A stretch of 64,000 bases of DNA from Promerops cafer (lineage: Eukaryota; Chordata; Aves; Passeriformes; Nectariniidae). Location: positions 1,047,414 to 1,111,413 of the forward strand of contig VZSE01004958.1 of NCBI GenBank assembly GCA_013398275.1, given 5' to 3'. A model generated the notes under the pieces. It had not been told where the DNA came from and ran no database searches. It was given only the letters and a program-made list of their open reading frames with translations. The translations under genes and the position numbers were made by a program. Shown one piece after another: positions 12,835 to 24,156 of this stretch (positions within the stretch are counted from its first letter, which is position 1; every line of letters begins with the position of its first letter).

Positions 12835-12950
12835 GATTCAGAGCCCAGTGGAGTCAAAGACTCCGAAGACTTCCTTTGGCTTCTGTGGATTTTGGAGCCT
12901 GCCAGATACATAATTAATTTATTTCAATGGGCTATGAATCAGGCTTTTTG
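12835..12950. repeat. Possible relic of an ancient amniote interspersed repeat
   Basis: The order of 'gattcagagcccagtggagtc', 'aaagactcc', and 'tcaatgggctatgaatcagg' resembles a partly palindromic ancient element common in reptile and bird genomes, with 'cccattgaagtcaatggg'-like cores. The match is by memory and diverged, so it is a weak call. Confidence 0.3.
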
Positions 12951-13937
12951 TACTGCCAGATGTATAATTAATATTTCAGGATGAATTCCAGGTATCTTGC
13001 TGGTTTGTAAGGTTCTTTCTACTGTCTTAGTTCCTGTCTTCCATGTAGTAAGGTCATAAGTTAAACTCTTATACTCTTAAAAGACCAAGTAAACCAATAA
13101 AATTAATAAAACCTTGTTTCGATGCTTTTAAACACCTATCATCTCCAAAAGAAAAATACCTCAAAGGACATTGCAGTCTCAAGACCAACAGCTTTTTTCA
13201 CCCCAAAGTTTCCTAATGAGAGTTGCTTTTTCATCATCTCATAAAATACATCTTTGACTGCAGTTTTATCATTCTTTATAACTTGAGGGAGAATTTCAAA
13301 TTGTTTGTGTAGAAAAAAACACAGGTGAATTTCCTGAGGTTTTCCGATATCACTAGTTTTACTCATTTCTTCAAAAATCCTTCTTACATTAATGATTAAA
13401 AGTGGCCAAATGAGGCAACTGGAGTATTTCATTCTTCTGCAAGGGCTTGTCCTGAAATTAAATGCATTCCTTTTTTATTCCCACGCAAGCAGCTTTTTCT
13501 TCCTTTGAAGTCTTACACAGACTCCAAGACAAGCCTGCTGTATTCTAGCCTGCTAATAGAGTCTCACTCTTCAAAACAGTGCAGTTCACAGCCTATGGCT
13601 GCCACAGGTTTTACTAATGCATCCTCTCACCTTTTTAGTCTGAGGCAAATTTTCATTTTCCCAAGTGGTGTTTTACACAAGAAAACAGTGTCTGCTCTAG
13701 CCTTATGAATTAAGTGTCCACCTAAAATAAACATACTGCTAAAAGTCACAAAGGAACTTGGCTGTATTCTAATTTTATTTCATGCCATTGGCACAGCTTT
13801 GTCAGCAAACTGTGTAAAAATCAGTGGCTATTTGAGATAGTTAAAAAGTACCAGAACTGCTTTGTGAACTGACCAAAACAATGTTTTTCTTTGACTGATC
13901 TCCTACCTGCCTGTCTTCTGGTTGGAGGACCCAGACT
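12951..13937. other. AT-rich non-coding DNA, no gene recognised
   Basis: Unique sequence. The 97 aa frame on the minus strand at 13139-13432 has no motif I recognise. Confidence 0.5.
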
Positions 13938-14120
13938 GGTTTTCTTTTTGTTTTGGTTTGTTTCTTTCTTTTTGTTTTTGTTTTTGTGTTTTTGTTTGTG
14001 GGGGTTTTGTTTGATTTTTTTGGAAGGAGGGTTTTTTGGAGGGGAGGTTTGGGGGGGGTTGGGTTTTGTTAGTTTGGGGTTTTGTTTCTTTTTGTTTGTT
14101 TGTTTGTTTGTTTTTTAGTT
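13938..14120. repeat. T/G-rich low-complexity tract with G-runs
   Basis: Almost only T and G on the + strand. It begins with T-runs broken by G, then has G-runs at 14000-14004, 14029-14031, 14041-14044, 14051-14058, 14061-14063 and 14076-14079, and ends with (TTTG)n at 14092-14111. The run of four or more G-blocks with short loops makes it prone to G-quadruplex formation. Open frames across it encode phenylalanine/leucine/glycine-rich or asparagine/lysine/glutamine-rich junk. Confidence 0.85.
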
Positions 14121-16510
14121 TCAGATAAATCAAAACTATTTGAAAAGCTGTGCTCTGATGTTCCAGCAAGTATTAGAAAAAAAAAAAAAAGGCACTGCAT
14201 TGTATTTCCATTGGTGGTTGTTCCTAATTCTTACACGATAGAAAATTGTATATAAAGAGTAACTTAGAAACCAGTTCTGATGAGCCTTAAAGATGTGGTC
14301 AACTTAAAAAGGAAATCTGAACAAAAGCTTTGAAATTCACTGCAGGAGCTTGCTTTCCAATAGTTACTTCTTTGATTTCTGTAGAAAATCATAAGCCTCA
14401 GAAATTAGGTTTATTTCTTAAAAAATAGGTTATTTTGATTTAATGAGGGCAGTTTGTAAACAATGAATGATTAATTTAATGAAATTCACAAACTGCTTCA
14501 TATATCACCAAGTTTTGAAAAAGATGGAAGCAAGAGTGGAGAAAAAAAAAGACTTTCTTGGTAATACTATGATTTATGTTAACTGTATGAAGTACTGCAT
14601 GGCCATCTTTCAAAGAATGGGAGGTCATCAAAAGATTGTCGGGTACTGAAGCTCTCAAATTTTGTTTTCAATATTTTGGCAGTTGCTATTAACTGTATTT
14701 TCTGCTGTTCTGTGCTTTAAATTGACAATGTACAAAATATTCAGAGCTGTTACTGGTGCTTGAGGATGAATCCTATCCACTACTGCATTTTCTCTAAGCT
14801 TTAAAGAAAAGTTGTTGACACAGTTTAGCAAAAACACTTAGTCTCTTAGATATCACTCTGCTTCTGAATAATCTTTTTAGTGTAGAGATCAAAAGAAAAG
14901 CTTTCATCATAGATCTTGAATTGGACTCTAATCAGTGTAAGAGTTCCATAAGCTTCAGTGCAAGACCTTTTCATTTTTCTCATGTGAAGATCAATTAGAT
15001 CATAAGCTTTTCAGAACAAACATCAGATTCTTTCAGTGTTTACTATACTAAACAATGCAAAGCACCACAGTTTTGGCTTCAAGAAAACAAACTGTAATTG
15101 ACATGTTTGTCTCAGAGAATGGAAAGATCAAAACCAGTGAACTACTTTCACTGCTCAGCTATGTAAATTGCATCAAGACTAAACTAGCCATAGTCAGTCC
15201 CACAGATCAGGATGAGCACACAGGTGTTAGATGCTCTTTTAGATGTCACATTCTTATTTTCAGTTTACACAGGCAAAAATAATTTGCCTTCTCTTTGATT
15301 TTAAAAAGCCAATGTACTTTTTTTCCTCCATGGTAGCACGGAGTTATTTTTTTTTAGCATAAGTGGACAGGAAAGGTATAAGGAAAATGCTGCCATGCCA
15401 GAGTTTTGCTAAATGATATCTTTGGGAGGAAATATGACTACATCTTTTATCTTTTCCCCTAAAGCACAAAATTCTTATTAACAATGTATATGATGAGGCA
15501 GTGTGTGACTGGAATTCCTACTGTAAATAATAAAAATTGCACATTAGGAGAATTTATTCAAACATTATTTGAAGCCAGTGGGGATTTTTCCATTGATTTT
15601 TAAAGGGTTAGAAATTGGCCTTTAGCCTTGCTTTCCATTCATGAATCATTCAGAAGCCAGTCCTGATGTCTAGTTATTTTGTATTTATATTGTATTTGTA
15701 AGTATTGGACAAATAGTTTGGACAAGCAACTTCTGGTCTATGGGCTGTTTCCAAAATGTTCATTTTGACTGTTTGCTGTTCAATATTCATAATGTGTGAT
15801 TAGTCATCTACATCACCATGATATTACATCTATCTAATTGATAGACTCCAACTATCTAAGCTATAGCATCTATCCATTTGCATTCTTACAATGGAGCTCA
15901 TTGTTGTAGTATATGAATGAATAATGAATAGCAAATGTTGAATGGAGAATAATGAATAGTAAATAATTTATGTACTCTGGTGAGATTTTTAAAACAAATA
16001 TTCACTCATGCTAATGTCTGTGAAAGTTTTGGATTTGAGAACATTTTTACTAATGTTCAGTAGCTACAGGAAGATTTTGAAATAACATGCAATAACTTGA
16101 ATATTATTTATGATTATATTTTAATGGAAAATTAACTTCTTTTTTAATGTTTTGGATTAGGTCTGAAGTATAGAAAAAAGAAAGAAACTACATAATTGAT
16201 AACAAAAGGGGTCAAGGGCTTTTCTAACTTCTGCTTTTCTTCCACTCAGAGGCATCCTGGACTTAAGGGAGTAATGATGTTCCATATTTTCTTCTTTACA
16301 TCTGAGTTAAACTTGTCCTCTGATTTAACATTCCACTACCCAGGCTGTATACATCATTAGCTTGGGAGAATCAATATAAATATTGCAACATCAAAGAAGA
16401 AAAAAATTATATTACAATTCTTTTGAGACAATTGCATCATAAAATAGAAGCATCTCTGAAGATCTTTAAGTCTGTTATTCGCCATCATCACAATCATAGT
16501 TGCTCCTAGT
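14121..16510. other. AT-rich non-coding DNA, no gene recognised
   Basis: Unique AT-rich sequence with an A-run near 14176-14190 and a short local duplication around 15921-15966 (ataatgaatag twice, 28 bp apart). No exon or mobile element was recognised. Confidence 0.5.
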
Positions 16511-16645
16511 GTTTTTTTTTCCCCTCTGGTTGGTTTTTTTTCTGGTTTTTGTAGGTTTTTTTTTTTTTTTTTTTGGAGGGTGGGGTTTGGTTTTGTTTTG
16601 GCTTTGGGGTTTTTTTCTGGTTTTGGTATATTTTTTTTTTTCCTT
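16511..16645. repeat. T/G-rich low-complexity tract
   Basis: T-runs (T16 or so near 16558-16574 and T12 near 16630-16641) broken by G-rich bits such as 'ggagggtggggtttgg'. Same texture as 13938-14120 but with shorter G-runs. Confidence 0.8.
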
Positions 16646-17433
16646 ATTTTATCTTAGATCTTTGTACCTTTTAATTATATTTTTATGCTTTCACTTTTCC
16701 ACTCATTGACTTTCTTTTATTTTTCTCTGTTCAGTTCTGTTTTTTTTTTCCTAATTATCTCACTGCCTTTAGTCAACATCAGTGCTTTGCATTTTATTTT
16801 ATTAACATATTCTTTATTATTTTCAGTAATCACTTTCTTGTACACAGCTTCCCTCTTTGCTTGCCCACCTTTTTACCTCATCACATTTTTTCCAATGTAT
16901 CAACCACGTTTTCTCTTGCAAGAAAGGTGGCAAGTAATTCTGAGGTAAACAAAACACTTCTTGCAAACCTTGTAACGCACAGCATATTATCAATTACATG
17001 TTTCTAATGCTCACAGATGTCTTCCTACCCTTTTCTGCTGCAAATCTTTCATTTGTCATTTTCTCTAATTGATTTGATCCAGTGCTCATTACCAATAAAT
17101 TCTGCCTGGCACCTTCTGTCTCACAAGGCTATTTTTTTTCTGAATATTTATATCACTCTTAACATAGACTGAGCAGCCTCCTCCACATACAACTTCCACC
17201 TCCTGATCTGTTATGATCTGACAATTAAACCAAAACAAGATGAATTATAAGAGAATGACTGAGAACTAATCCCTAAGTCAAATCAATGCCTGGCTTAGTG
17301 AGAAACCACTGCTGCGGATTTAGAGACATTTGATGTTGAATAACATCATGATTAAATCCTGTCCATTAGACATAATTAGATCTCATTAGTAATGTGGCAA
17401 TACAAAATATCTTTTAATTCTCTAGTCTGAATG
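16646..17433. other. AT- and pyrimidine-rich non-coding DNA
   Basis: Unique T/C-rich sequence with no recognised gene. The 87 aa frame at 16685-16948 is a hydrophobic translation of pyrimidine-rich DNA and should not be taken as a membrane protein. Confidence 0.5.
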
Positions 17434-18124
17434 TGTCATGGTCTATTACTCTCTGACCCGGGTCTTTTAGCTTGTGCTACGTCTGGCTGGGATGGAGTTA
17501 ACTTCCCTCCCAGCAGCCCATAAAGTGCAGTGCTTTGGGTTGGTAGAACAGAATCTTTAAGACACCAGAGTCTTGGCTACTGCTGAGCAATGCTGGCATT
17601 GCATTGGTGCTGTCTCTCCACACCAGGACACATCCTTCCCCAAACCTTCCCAAAGGTCAATAGGCTGATGATGGGCAAGAGGTAGGATGGGAAGCACACA
17701 GCCAGGACAACAGATACAAACCAACCAAAAGGACAGTCCTTGCCATATAACATCAGGCTGAGCAATAAAAGCTGAGAGAAAAGAGTGTGCATGTGTGCAA
17801 GACATTAAATATTAAGAAATTTATCTTCCAAAGCAGCTCTTATGCCACTTAAGGGCTTTCTTCTCAGGAAGTGGCTGGATATCACCTGCTGATGGAAGCA
17901 GAAAATTTTTTTCTTTGTTTCTTCATGTGACCCTTGTTTTTTTTGTGGGTTTTTTTTTTGTCTTTTTTTTATTATTATTATTTCTTTATAATTTTTTTCC
18001 TTTTTTGCCTTAATCTCGGCTCACAAGTTTTTTTTCTTATTTTGTTCCCTTGTGCTGCTGAGGAGGTAGAGTATGAGAGCAGCTTTGTGGGCACTCATCA
18101 GCCAGCTAAAGTGAACTCATCGCA
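17434..18124 (+). mobile_element. Nearly complete solo LTR of an avian endogenous retrovirus
   Basis: Begins with TG ('tgtcatgg') and ends with CA ('catcgca'), about 690 bp. The order of blocks fits a long avian ERV LTR: 'ggctgggatggagttaact' near the start, 'gctactgctgagcaatgctgg', 'ccatataacatcaggctgag' followed by 'caataaaa' (a polyadenylation-signal-like box near 17765), 'aggaagtggctggatatcac', a T-rich stretch at 17930-18005, and 'gctgctgaggaggtagagt' with 'cagccagctaaagtgaac' at the end. No gag, pol or env sequence flanks it, so it is a solo LTR left by recombination. I could not find a target-site duplication. The exact family name needs a repeat-library search. Confidence 0.75.
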
Positions 18125-18397
18125 TAGATATTCCACATGACAGGAGCTTGATATTTGAATACCAAATTTACTTTTTTGAAGATATTTGAAACAACATGAG
18201 GTTTTGATTTAACAAAGTGATACAGCAGCATGCTGAAATCACAAGCATGATATAAAAATTTAATCATAAAGTTGGAACACAATATAAATTTGATTCCTAT
18301 TTCCGGTCTCTGTATGCTACCTTTCACCTCATTGGATGAGTGAGCCAGCATAGTCCTCCAAATGAGGAGAAAAGATAAGCCCAGGAAGAAGGGAAGG

Positions 18398-18653
18398 AGG
18401 GGTAGAGGCAAGATGGTTTAAGATTTAGTTTTTACATCTCATTATCCTAATCTGATTTGATTTCTGATAAATTAAACTAACTTTTCCAAGTTACGTCCAT
18501 TTTGCCCATGACAGTAGTCAGTGAGTGATCTCTCTCTGTCCTCGTCTCAAAACATGAGCATTTAATTGCATTTTCTCTGCATTCACCTGTGAGGAGGACA
18601 ATGACAGAGCAGCTTTGGTGGGCACCTGGCATCTACCCCAGGTTAACCATCCC
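18398..18653 (+). mobile_element. LTR 3' fragment of a second endogenous retrovirus family
   Basis: Blocks 'atctcattatcctaatctga', 'gataaattaaactaacttt', 'cagtgagtgatctctctctg' and 'ggtgggcacctggcatctac' match, in order, the 3' half of a common avian ERV LTR. It starts 270 bp after the solo LTR at 17434-18124 on the same strand. Its 5' half is missing. Boundaries are good to about 15 bp. Confidence 0.7.
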
Positions 18654-21600
18654 AGATGAGGACTATAAAACTCTACAAAAAGAAATAAAACAAAAAAAGA
18701 GTACTCCTTAAAAAAAAAAAAAGATAAAAGAGGATCTTACCATCTATCTTTGGAAATTCTCACTTTTCAACACTGTCAGCATCCAAGTAAAATCAAAGAG
18801 TTTGTAATTTTTTTTTCAGTTAATTGTGTTTATAATCAGCAATTCCCAGTAGAGACTAAAAATGGCAACAAGTCAAAGGTTTAATCAAGATGATCTTTGA
18901 TTTTTTTGTAGGAGTAGCACATTTTTCTACAAATTGTGTTTAAATTTACCCATGGCTGGCAGAAGGTATACTTGGAACTTTTACATAACTTCTTTTACCC
19001 CTTCTGTCTTAGACAAGCAACTGCTTCAAGAACAGAAGAGAAATTTCACCTGATTGTTTCCCTGAGATGCAAATGCTTTGTATATTTGTCATCCTAGGTA
19101 AAGGAGAGTTCTGAGCTGCAGTGTTCAGTATGACTATAGGAGAAACATCACCTACAAGAAAAGACAGAAAGTAGTGGAACAAAACTTGAGGAAATATACT
19201 GAGAGGAATTTTCAAACACACATGAAAGTTGTTGCAGGGAGGAAGAGGATAAACTATTTTTCAGGTGTTATTCTTTCAGATTACAACCAAAAGCAAAGGG
19301 CTTGAAGTGTAGCAAGAGCAACATATTTCTGTTGATAAGGATAGTAAAGCAACAAGGGACAGCGAGGTCCTTGGGAAAACTGTAAAGTTCCCACATGAAC
19401 AGACACAATAGGATAATTTTTGAAGCAGAATACATACATATCTGTCAGGAATGTTACAGGCATATTAAGTCTTCCTAAGGCTAGAAGTAGACTGAGATGG
19501 CATCTGATAAGTTTTTTAGGACAGTTTTCTGTGACTCTATAACAGACAACTTAGTTTCTTCAGGACTGAAGCTCATTTACGCAGCTTCTTGTTAGTTTTA
19601 CATTATCAATTCAGAACCAAAAGGCACCATAGCAGTGGGAGCATGGAATAACTGTTGAACCTGTTTCCTTTCTGAAGCCGGGAAGGGTCTTTGCTGCCAT
19701 GGTTTAGGAAAAGTTCCCCCGACAGATCCCTGCGTAGATCAGATATTACCTAGAGAAGCATTTGTTATGCCAATATAGATGTGCTGAATGGATAGATTTC
19801 CTTTTTAACTACACTAATCATCTGAGGATTTATAGACAACAAAGGGAAATAGGCACACAGAGTGTATGATTCATCTGACCTACTTTAGATATCTATTTGA
19901 GGAAGTAAATTCTGTCCTTAAAGCACCGATTAATCTCCAAAAGAGCGACTAGGATTTCTATCTCAAATGAAAATGCTTTAAATGAGATTCCCATTCACTT
20001 TTGCTAACCTTATGATGGAAAGGGTGATATGAGTACTATATAAAGAAGAATAAATGATATAGTTATAGATAGGGCATTTGTCCCGTGATAGTCCTGATGG
20101 ACAATGTAACTATCGGCAAAGATGAGCAATTTATTTGAGGTCTGTAGTGCATTTTGAGATGGTCTGACTCACAGCAACAACATTCTGCAACTTCAGTATA
20201 TTTCACAGGAAGTTTTAACATTTTGCTAATTTGTTTTATCTTTTCTCCTCATATACACAAACTTTCACAGATAAAAAATGACACATCTCAGGCTGCATGC
20301 AGTTACACCATAAATGTTGGGATGCAGTATCACTGTACAACCATTGCAACATCGAACCTTATAAATTGAAAGAACTAAAAATGAAAAAAAATCAGCCATC
20401 TTAGAATTTACTTGCTAACTGCATAAACCTCATGGAATTTTGAGGAAGTTTTACTGATTTGTATTTATAGCAGATTAGATCTACAACTGCCAAAAATTCA
20501 TGTCCCTCTTCCCTACATTAAATAACATGTACTCATAAGGAAGAAAAAATTGCGTTTTTTTACTTATTACAAATAAACCAAATAATGTTTTATTTATTTA
20601 CTTTCAGCATGGACATAACACATTTTTAGATTGTTAGAGAGACAAATAGTATATCTTAAATCAACTTCCCAATCAGATTTTTTTTTCATTTCTTTCTTTC
20701 AGTTAGTTCTGGAGAAATGAAATGCTAAATATAAATTTATTTCTTCCCTAAAAAAAAAAAAAATATTATAGAAACTACTTGCCTAGAGCAATTAACAATT
20801 AGAATTTTAAAAAGCTGTTTCAGGCAAAATAGAGGCTTCATGGTTCACTTTCTGAGACCAGATCCTAAATCCAGCTGTATTCAAACAAAATAAATTGCAG
20901 AGAAGAGCTCTAAAACTTCATTTTAAAGGAAAATTGACAAAACACAGATGATTTCTAGATATTAGAGAGTGATGATGCTTATTTTGTATTTAGTACATGT
21001 TGTATTATTAAATATTAGTTAAAATATAACATTTGTCCTTTCTTTGAAAGGATATCTCTTCCGATTCTCCGGGAAGCAGAGAATTAACAGAATTGGATCC
21101 CTAATCTGTAAAACTGTAATGGTATCTTGTCTTGCCCATACAAAATGAATAGAATTGCATCAGCAAATATATTAATTGGAAAATTAGAGAATATGCAAAA
21201 AAAAAAAAGGACTATGAACATTAAAAAAATTGTAAAATTCTATGCCATCAGCAGAGAAAAGATTAGGAGACCATTTCTGATGCATTAATCATATTTAGAG
21301 TGATACAGAGGTCAGTAGAATCATCAAACTTCACCATTTGCATAAAATTGAACTTCAAGGCTATTTCAGCAGAGAGAGTGAAAAAGATAATTAGTTTAAC
21401 ATAAAATGCTCATTAAATGCAACCAAAGAATGACCACAGGTCCTATCACCCATTTCAGTGTGTAACATGCATGCATGCATCACAAGTTGTGATTCCTACA
21501 TTTATACTACATGTGAAATGATACCAGTGGCAGTATCCAAGAGACTACATGTGTCAGTGACATTACACAAAGAGGTTCTGTGTTTCTTCAGCCAAAGGTT

Positions 21601-22239
21601 TTTGATGTCAGGATCTTGTTCAGCATCCACCACTAGTTTCCTACGCCATTTCCATTTCCTGAGACTAAGGATGCTGCAAATTGACCTGGAGTAGATACTG
21701 AATGCTGTCATTTTCTACAGAGCATTGCTCATTACTATATATTGTTCTTTTCTCTTATATAAATTTGTGTTTGGATTTAGCTGATAATTAATCTTTTGAC
21801 ATATACCTCATAACAACCAGGTGCTCCTTTTCTGCAGTTACATCTGTAAACATAACAGTTGCCCTTTTCATAAATTGCAAGTACTGAAACTACTCAGTAT
21901 GGACCAGATCCTGACACTGTTGCCATTTCAGCACCTTCTTCAGCCAAAACATAGGATGATTACAGGAATGGTTGTTTGACCAGTTGAGGACTGAACAGAA
22001 ACTGGTAGGGAATTTTATTGTCCAATATTACATGATTTTGCTCTATGTATTTTTCATAAACCTTTAGAGAATTTCTGTGCCAGTAACTCAAAAATATTAC
22101 TTATTTGATTAAAACAAGTCCACTAGAGCCAAGTTAAACATTAATGTTGGAGATTAATCTGATGAGGAGTGTTGAGTGCACAAAGGTTTCACTAGGCATA
22201 AAGTACTTCTGTAAGTATAGAAGCAGCAGGACGATGAGT
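18654..22239. other. AT-rich non-coding DNA, no gene recognised
   Basis: Unique sequence with an A-run near 18711-18723, an A13 run near 20750-20762 and a short (ATGC)n at 21467-21482. No exon, RNA gene or mobile element was recognised. The open frames here (60-78 aa) lack motifs. Confidence 0.5.
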
Positions 22240-23883
22240 AGGGAAAATGTGGGCCTGTTGTTGAGTGGACCAGGGGCCCTGGTGACAGCATGTGGAAAAG
22301 GCTGAGGCACTGACAGAGTTCTTTGCCCCGAACTTCACAAGACCGTCCTTTGGAAAGCCAAGACCTCAGAACCACGGTAAATCTGGAACATGATCAGCTC
22401 AGAGACTGATCCAGATTAAATTTAATTACATGATCTAACCCAGCTGACCAAGACCTGACCTTTATTTTATATCACACCTATCACAAATAGTAGAGACATT
22501 TAAATACACTGTACCAGAAACCAAATTTAATAGTCAGTGAGTCTAATAAATTAGATTGTTTCTGGGCAGATATCATCTTGTGATTGACACGATAAAGGTC
22601 CTAGGTCTTTAATTTAACAGAGCAACTTTCTCACAAGAAAGATGAAAGTTGTAATTAATTAACTTGCTACTGTCTTTATGTCAAAACATTGAAGCAAAAC
22701 ATATGTCTTCACGAAAACCTTTCAAGACTTGCAGACAGTACAGATTTTTTAAATCAACACTATATTCTAAAAAAAAAGTAGCAATAATGAAATCCTTGGT
22801 TATTTAGAGCACATTTTTAAACAGAATTTAATTCCAAATTAAAAATCAACATCTACCTTTTACCTTCAATTTCTGAGGAAAGGAGTATTTCCATGGTGTC
22901 ATAAAATGCAAACACCAGAGTTAAATTTCATTTTAAACTTTAATAGGTGACTATTGAAGGAATTGATTACTAACATATAAATATTTTACAAATAATTGTT
23001 ACAGATTTCAATTTTTTTTCCAAATCACACTTTAAAACACGGTTATCCAGTATTCTGGGAATACTGACTGTACAATAGTTACAAACCATCTCAGATTCAT
23101 CTTGACTCAGATAAGCTATAGCACTGGAGCCTTCCCCCTGCTTAACATTGCCTCAGTTAGTTGTGTCCCTAGTGGCTATGGGGAGAAGAGGTCCTTAACA
23201 ATGTGGGCATAAGTCATCAATGTCACTGGTAGCACTCAATCAGCCTGTGGTAGTTTTTTTTCCTTCTATTTGATAGTAGGCTCAGTTAGGAGGCTTCTAA
23301 TTGAGGAGAAATTGAGCTGAATGGTTGCTGCAGTGAACAGTATGTTAAAGGTGATTTGACATGACACATACCCATTTATCAGAGTTTATTATAATCTTCA
23401 GAGTGACACCAAGCTGTGTGGAGCGGTCAATACACTGGAGGGAAGGGATGCCATCCAGAGGGACCTGGACAGGCTTGACAGGTGGGCTGATGTATCCTCA
23501 CGAAGTTCAACAAGGCCAGCTGCAGGGTCCTGCACATGTGTAGGGGCAATCCCAGTTCCAAGTACAGGCTGGGCAGAGAACGGATTGAGAAAAGCTCTGA
23601 GGAAAAAGACTTGCATATGATGGTTGATGCACAACTCAACGTGAGCCAGCAGTGTGAACTCAGAAAAGATGAACAGAGGACCTCTCCTATGAAGACAAAT
23701 GGAGAGAGCTGGGGGGTGTTCATCCTGAAGAACAGGCTCCAGGGAACTCTTCTAACAGCCTTCCCGTACCTAAAGGGGCCTACAAGAGAGCTGGAGAGGG
23801 ACTTTTTACAAGGCTTACAGTGATGGGACAAGGGGCAATGGCTGAAAACTGAAAGAAGAAATTGTTTACTGTGAGGGTGGTGA
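22240..23883. repeat. Duplicated segment, copy A (with internal gap)
   Basis: This stretch recurs almost exactly at 24157-25975, offset 1917 bp (1916 after one indel near 23320). By eye it differs from the other copy by T/C at 22681, one extra A near 23320, A/G at 23631, G/A at 23641, and the absence of 178 bp that correspond to 25581-25758. It ends at a single N at 23884. It includes a CR1 end (23395-23883). Confidence 0.9.
23395..23883 (+). mobile_element. CR1 LINE fragment (copy A, internally shortened)
   Basis: Starts 'cagagtgacaccaagctgtg' and continues with the C-terminal part of CR1 ORF2, the region just after the reverse transcriptase core. Relative to the intact copy at 25300-26140 it lacks 178 bp and stops at the N before its 3' end. 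The short frames at 23361-23543 and 23536-23823 are decayed pieces of this reading frame. Confidence 0.85.
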
Positions 23884-23884
23884 N
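23884..23884. other. Single N, probable assembly join
   Basis: One N lies exactly where CR1 copy A stops and a third partial copy of the same CR1 begins. Confidence 0.9.
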
Positions 23885-24155
23885 GGTCCATAAAGATGAA
23901 CAGAGGACCTCTCCTATGAAGACAAATGGAGAGAGCTGGGGGGTGTTCATCCTGAAGAACAGGCTCCAGGGAACTCTTCTAACAGCCTTCCCGTACCTAA
24001 AGGGGCCTACAAGAGAGCTGGAGAGGGACTTTTTACAAGGCTTACAGTGATGGGACAAGGGGCAATGGCTGAAAACTGAAAGAAGAAATTGTTTACTGTG
24101 AGGGTGGTGAGGCACTGGAACAGGTTTCCCACTCAAGTTGTGGATGCCTCATCCC
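23885..24155 (+). mobile_element. CR1 LINE fragment (third partial copy between two Ns)
   Basis: The 271 bp between two single Ns repeat 25754-26023 and overlap 23669-23883, starting just before 'cataaagatgaacagagg' and ending 'tggatgcctcatccc'. It is a CR1 ORF2 C-terminal piece. It behaves like an unmerged contig fragment. Confidence 0.85.
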
Positions 24156-24156
24156 N
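24156..24156. other. Single N, probable assembly join
   Basis: One N separates the CR1 fragment from the restart of the unique sequence first seen at 22240. Confidence 0.9.

Noticed and set aside
16685..16948. Hydrophobic 87-codon frame resembling a membrane protein
   Set aside because: T/C-rich DNA translates to Phe, Leu and Ser in most frames. There is no further support.
17434..18653. Complete provirus between two LTRs
   Set aside because: The two LTRs belong to different families and only about 270 bp separates them, with no retroviral coding sequence.
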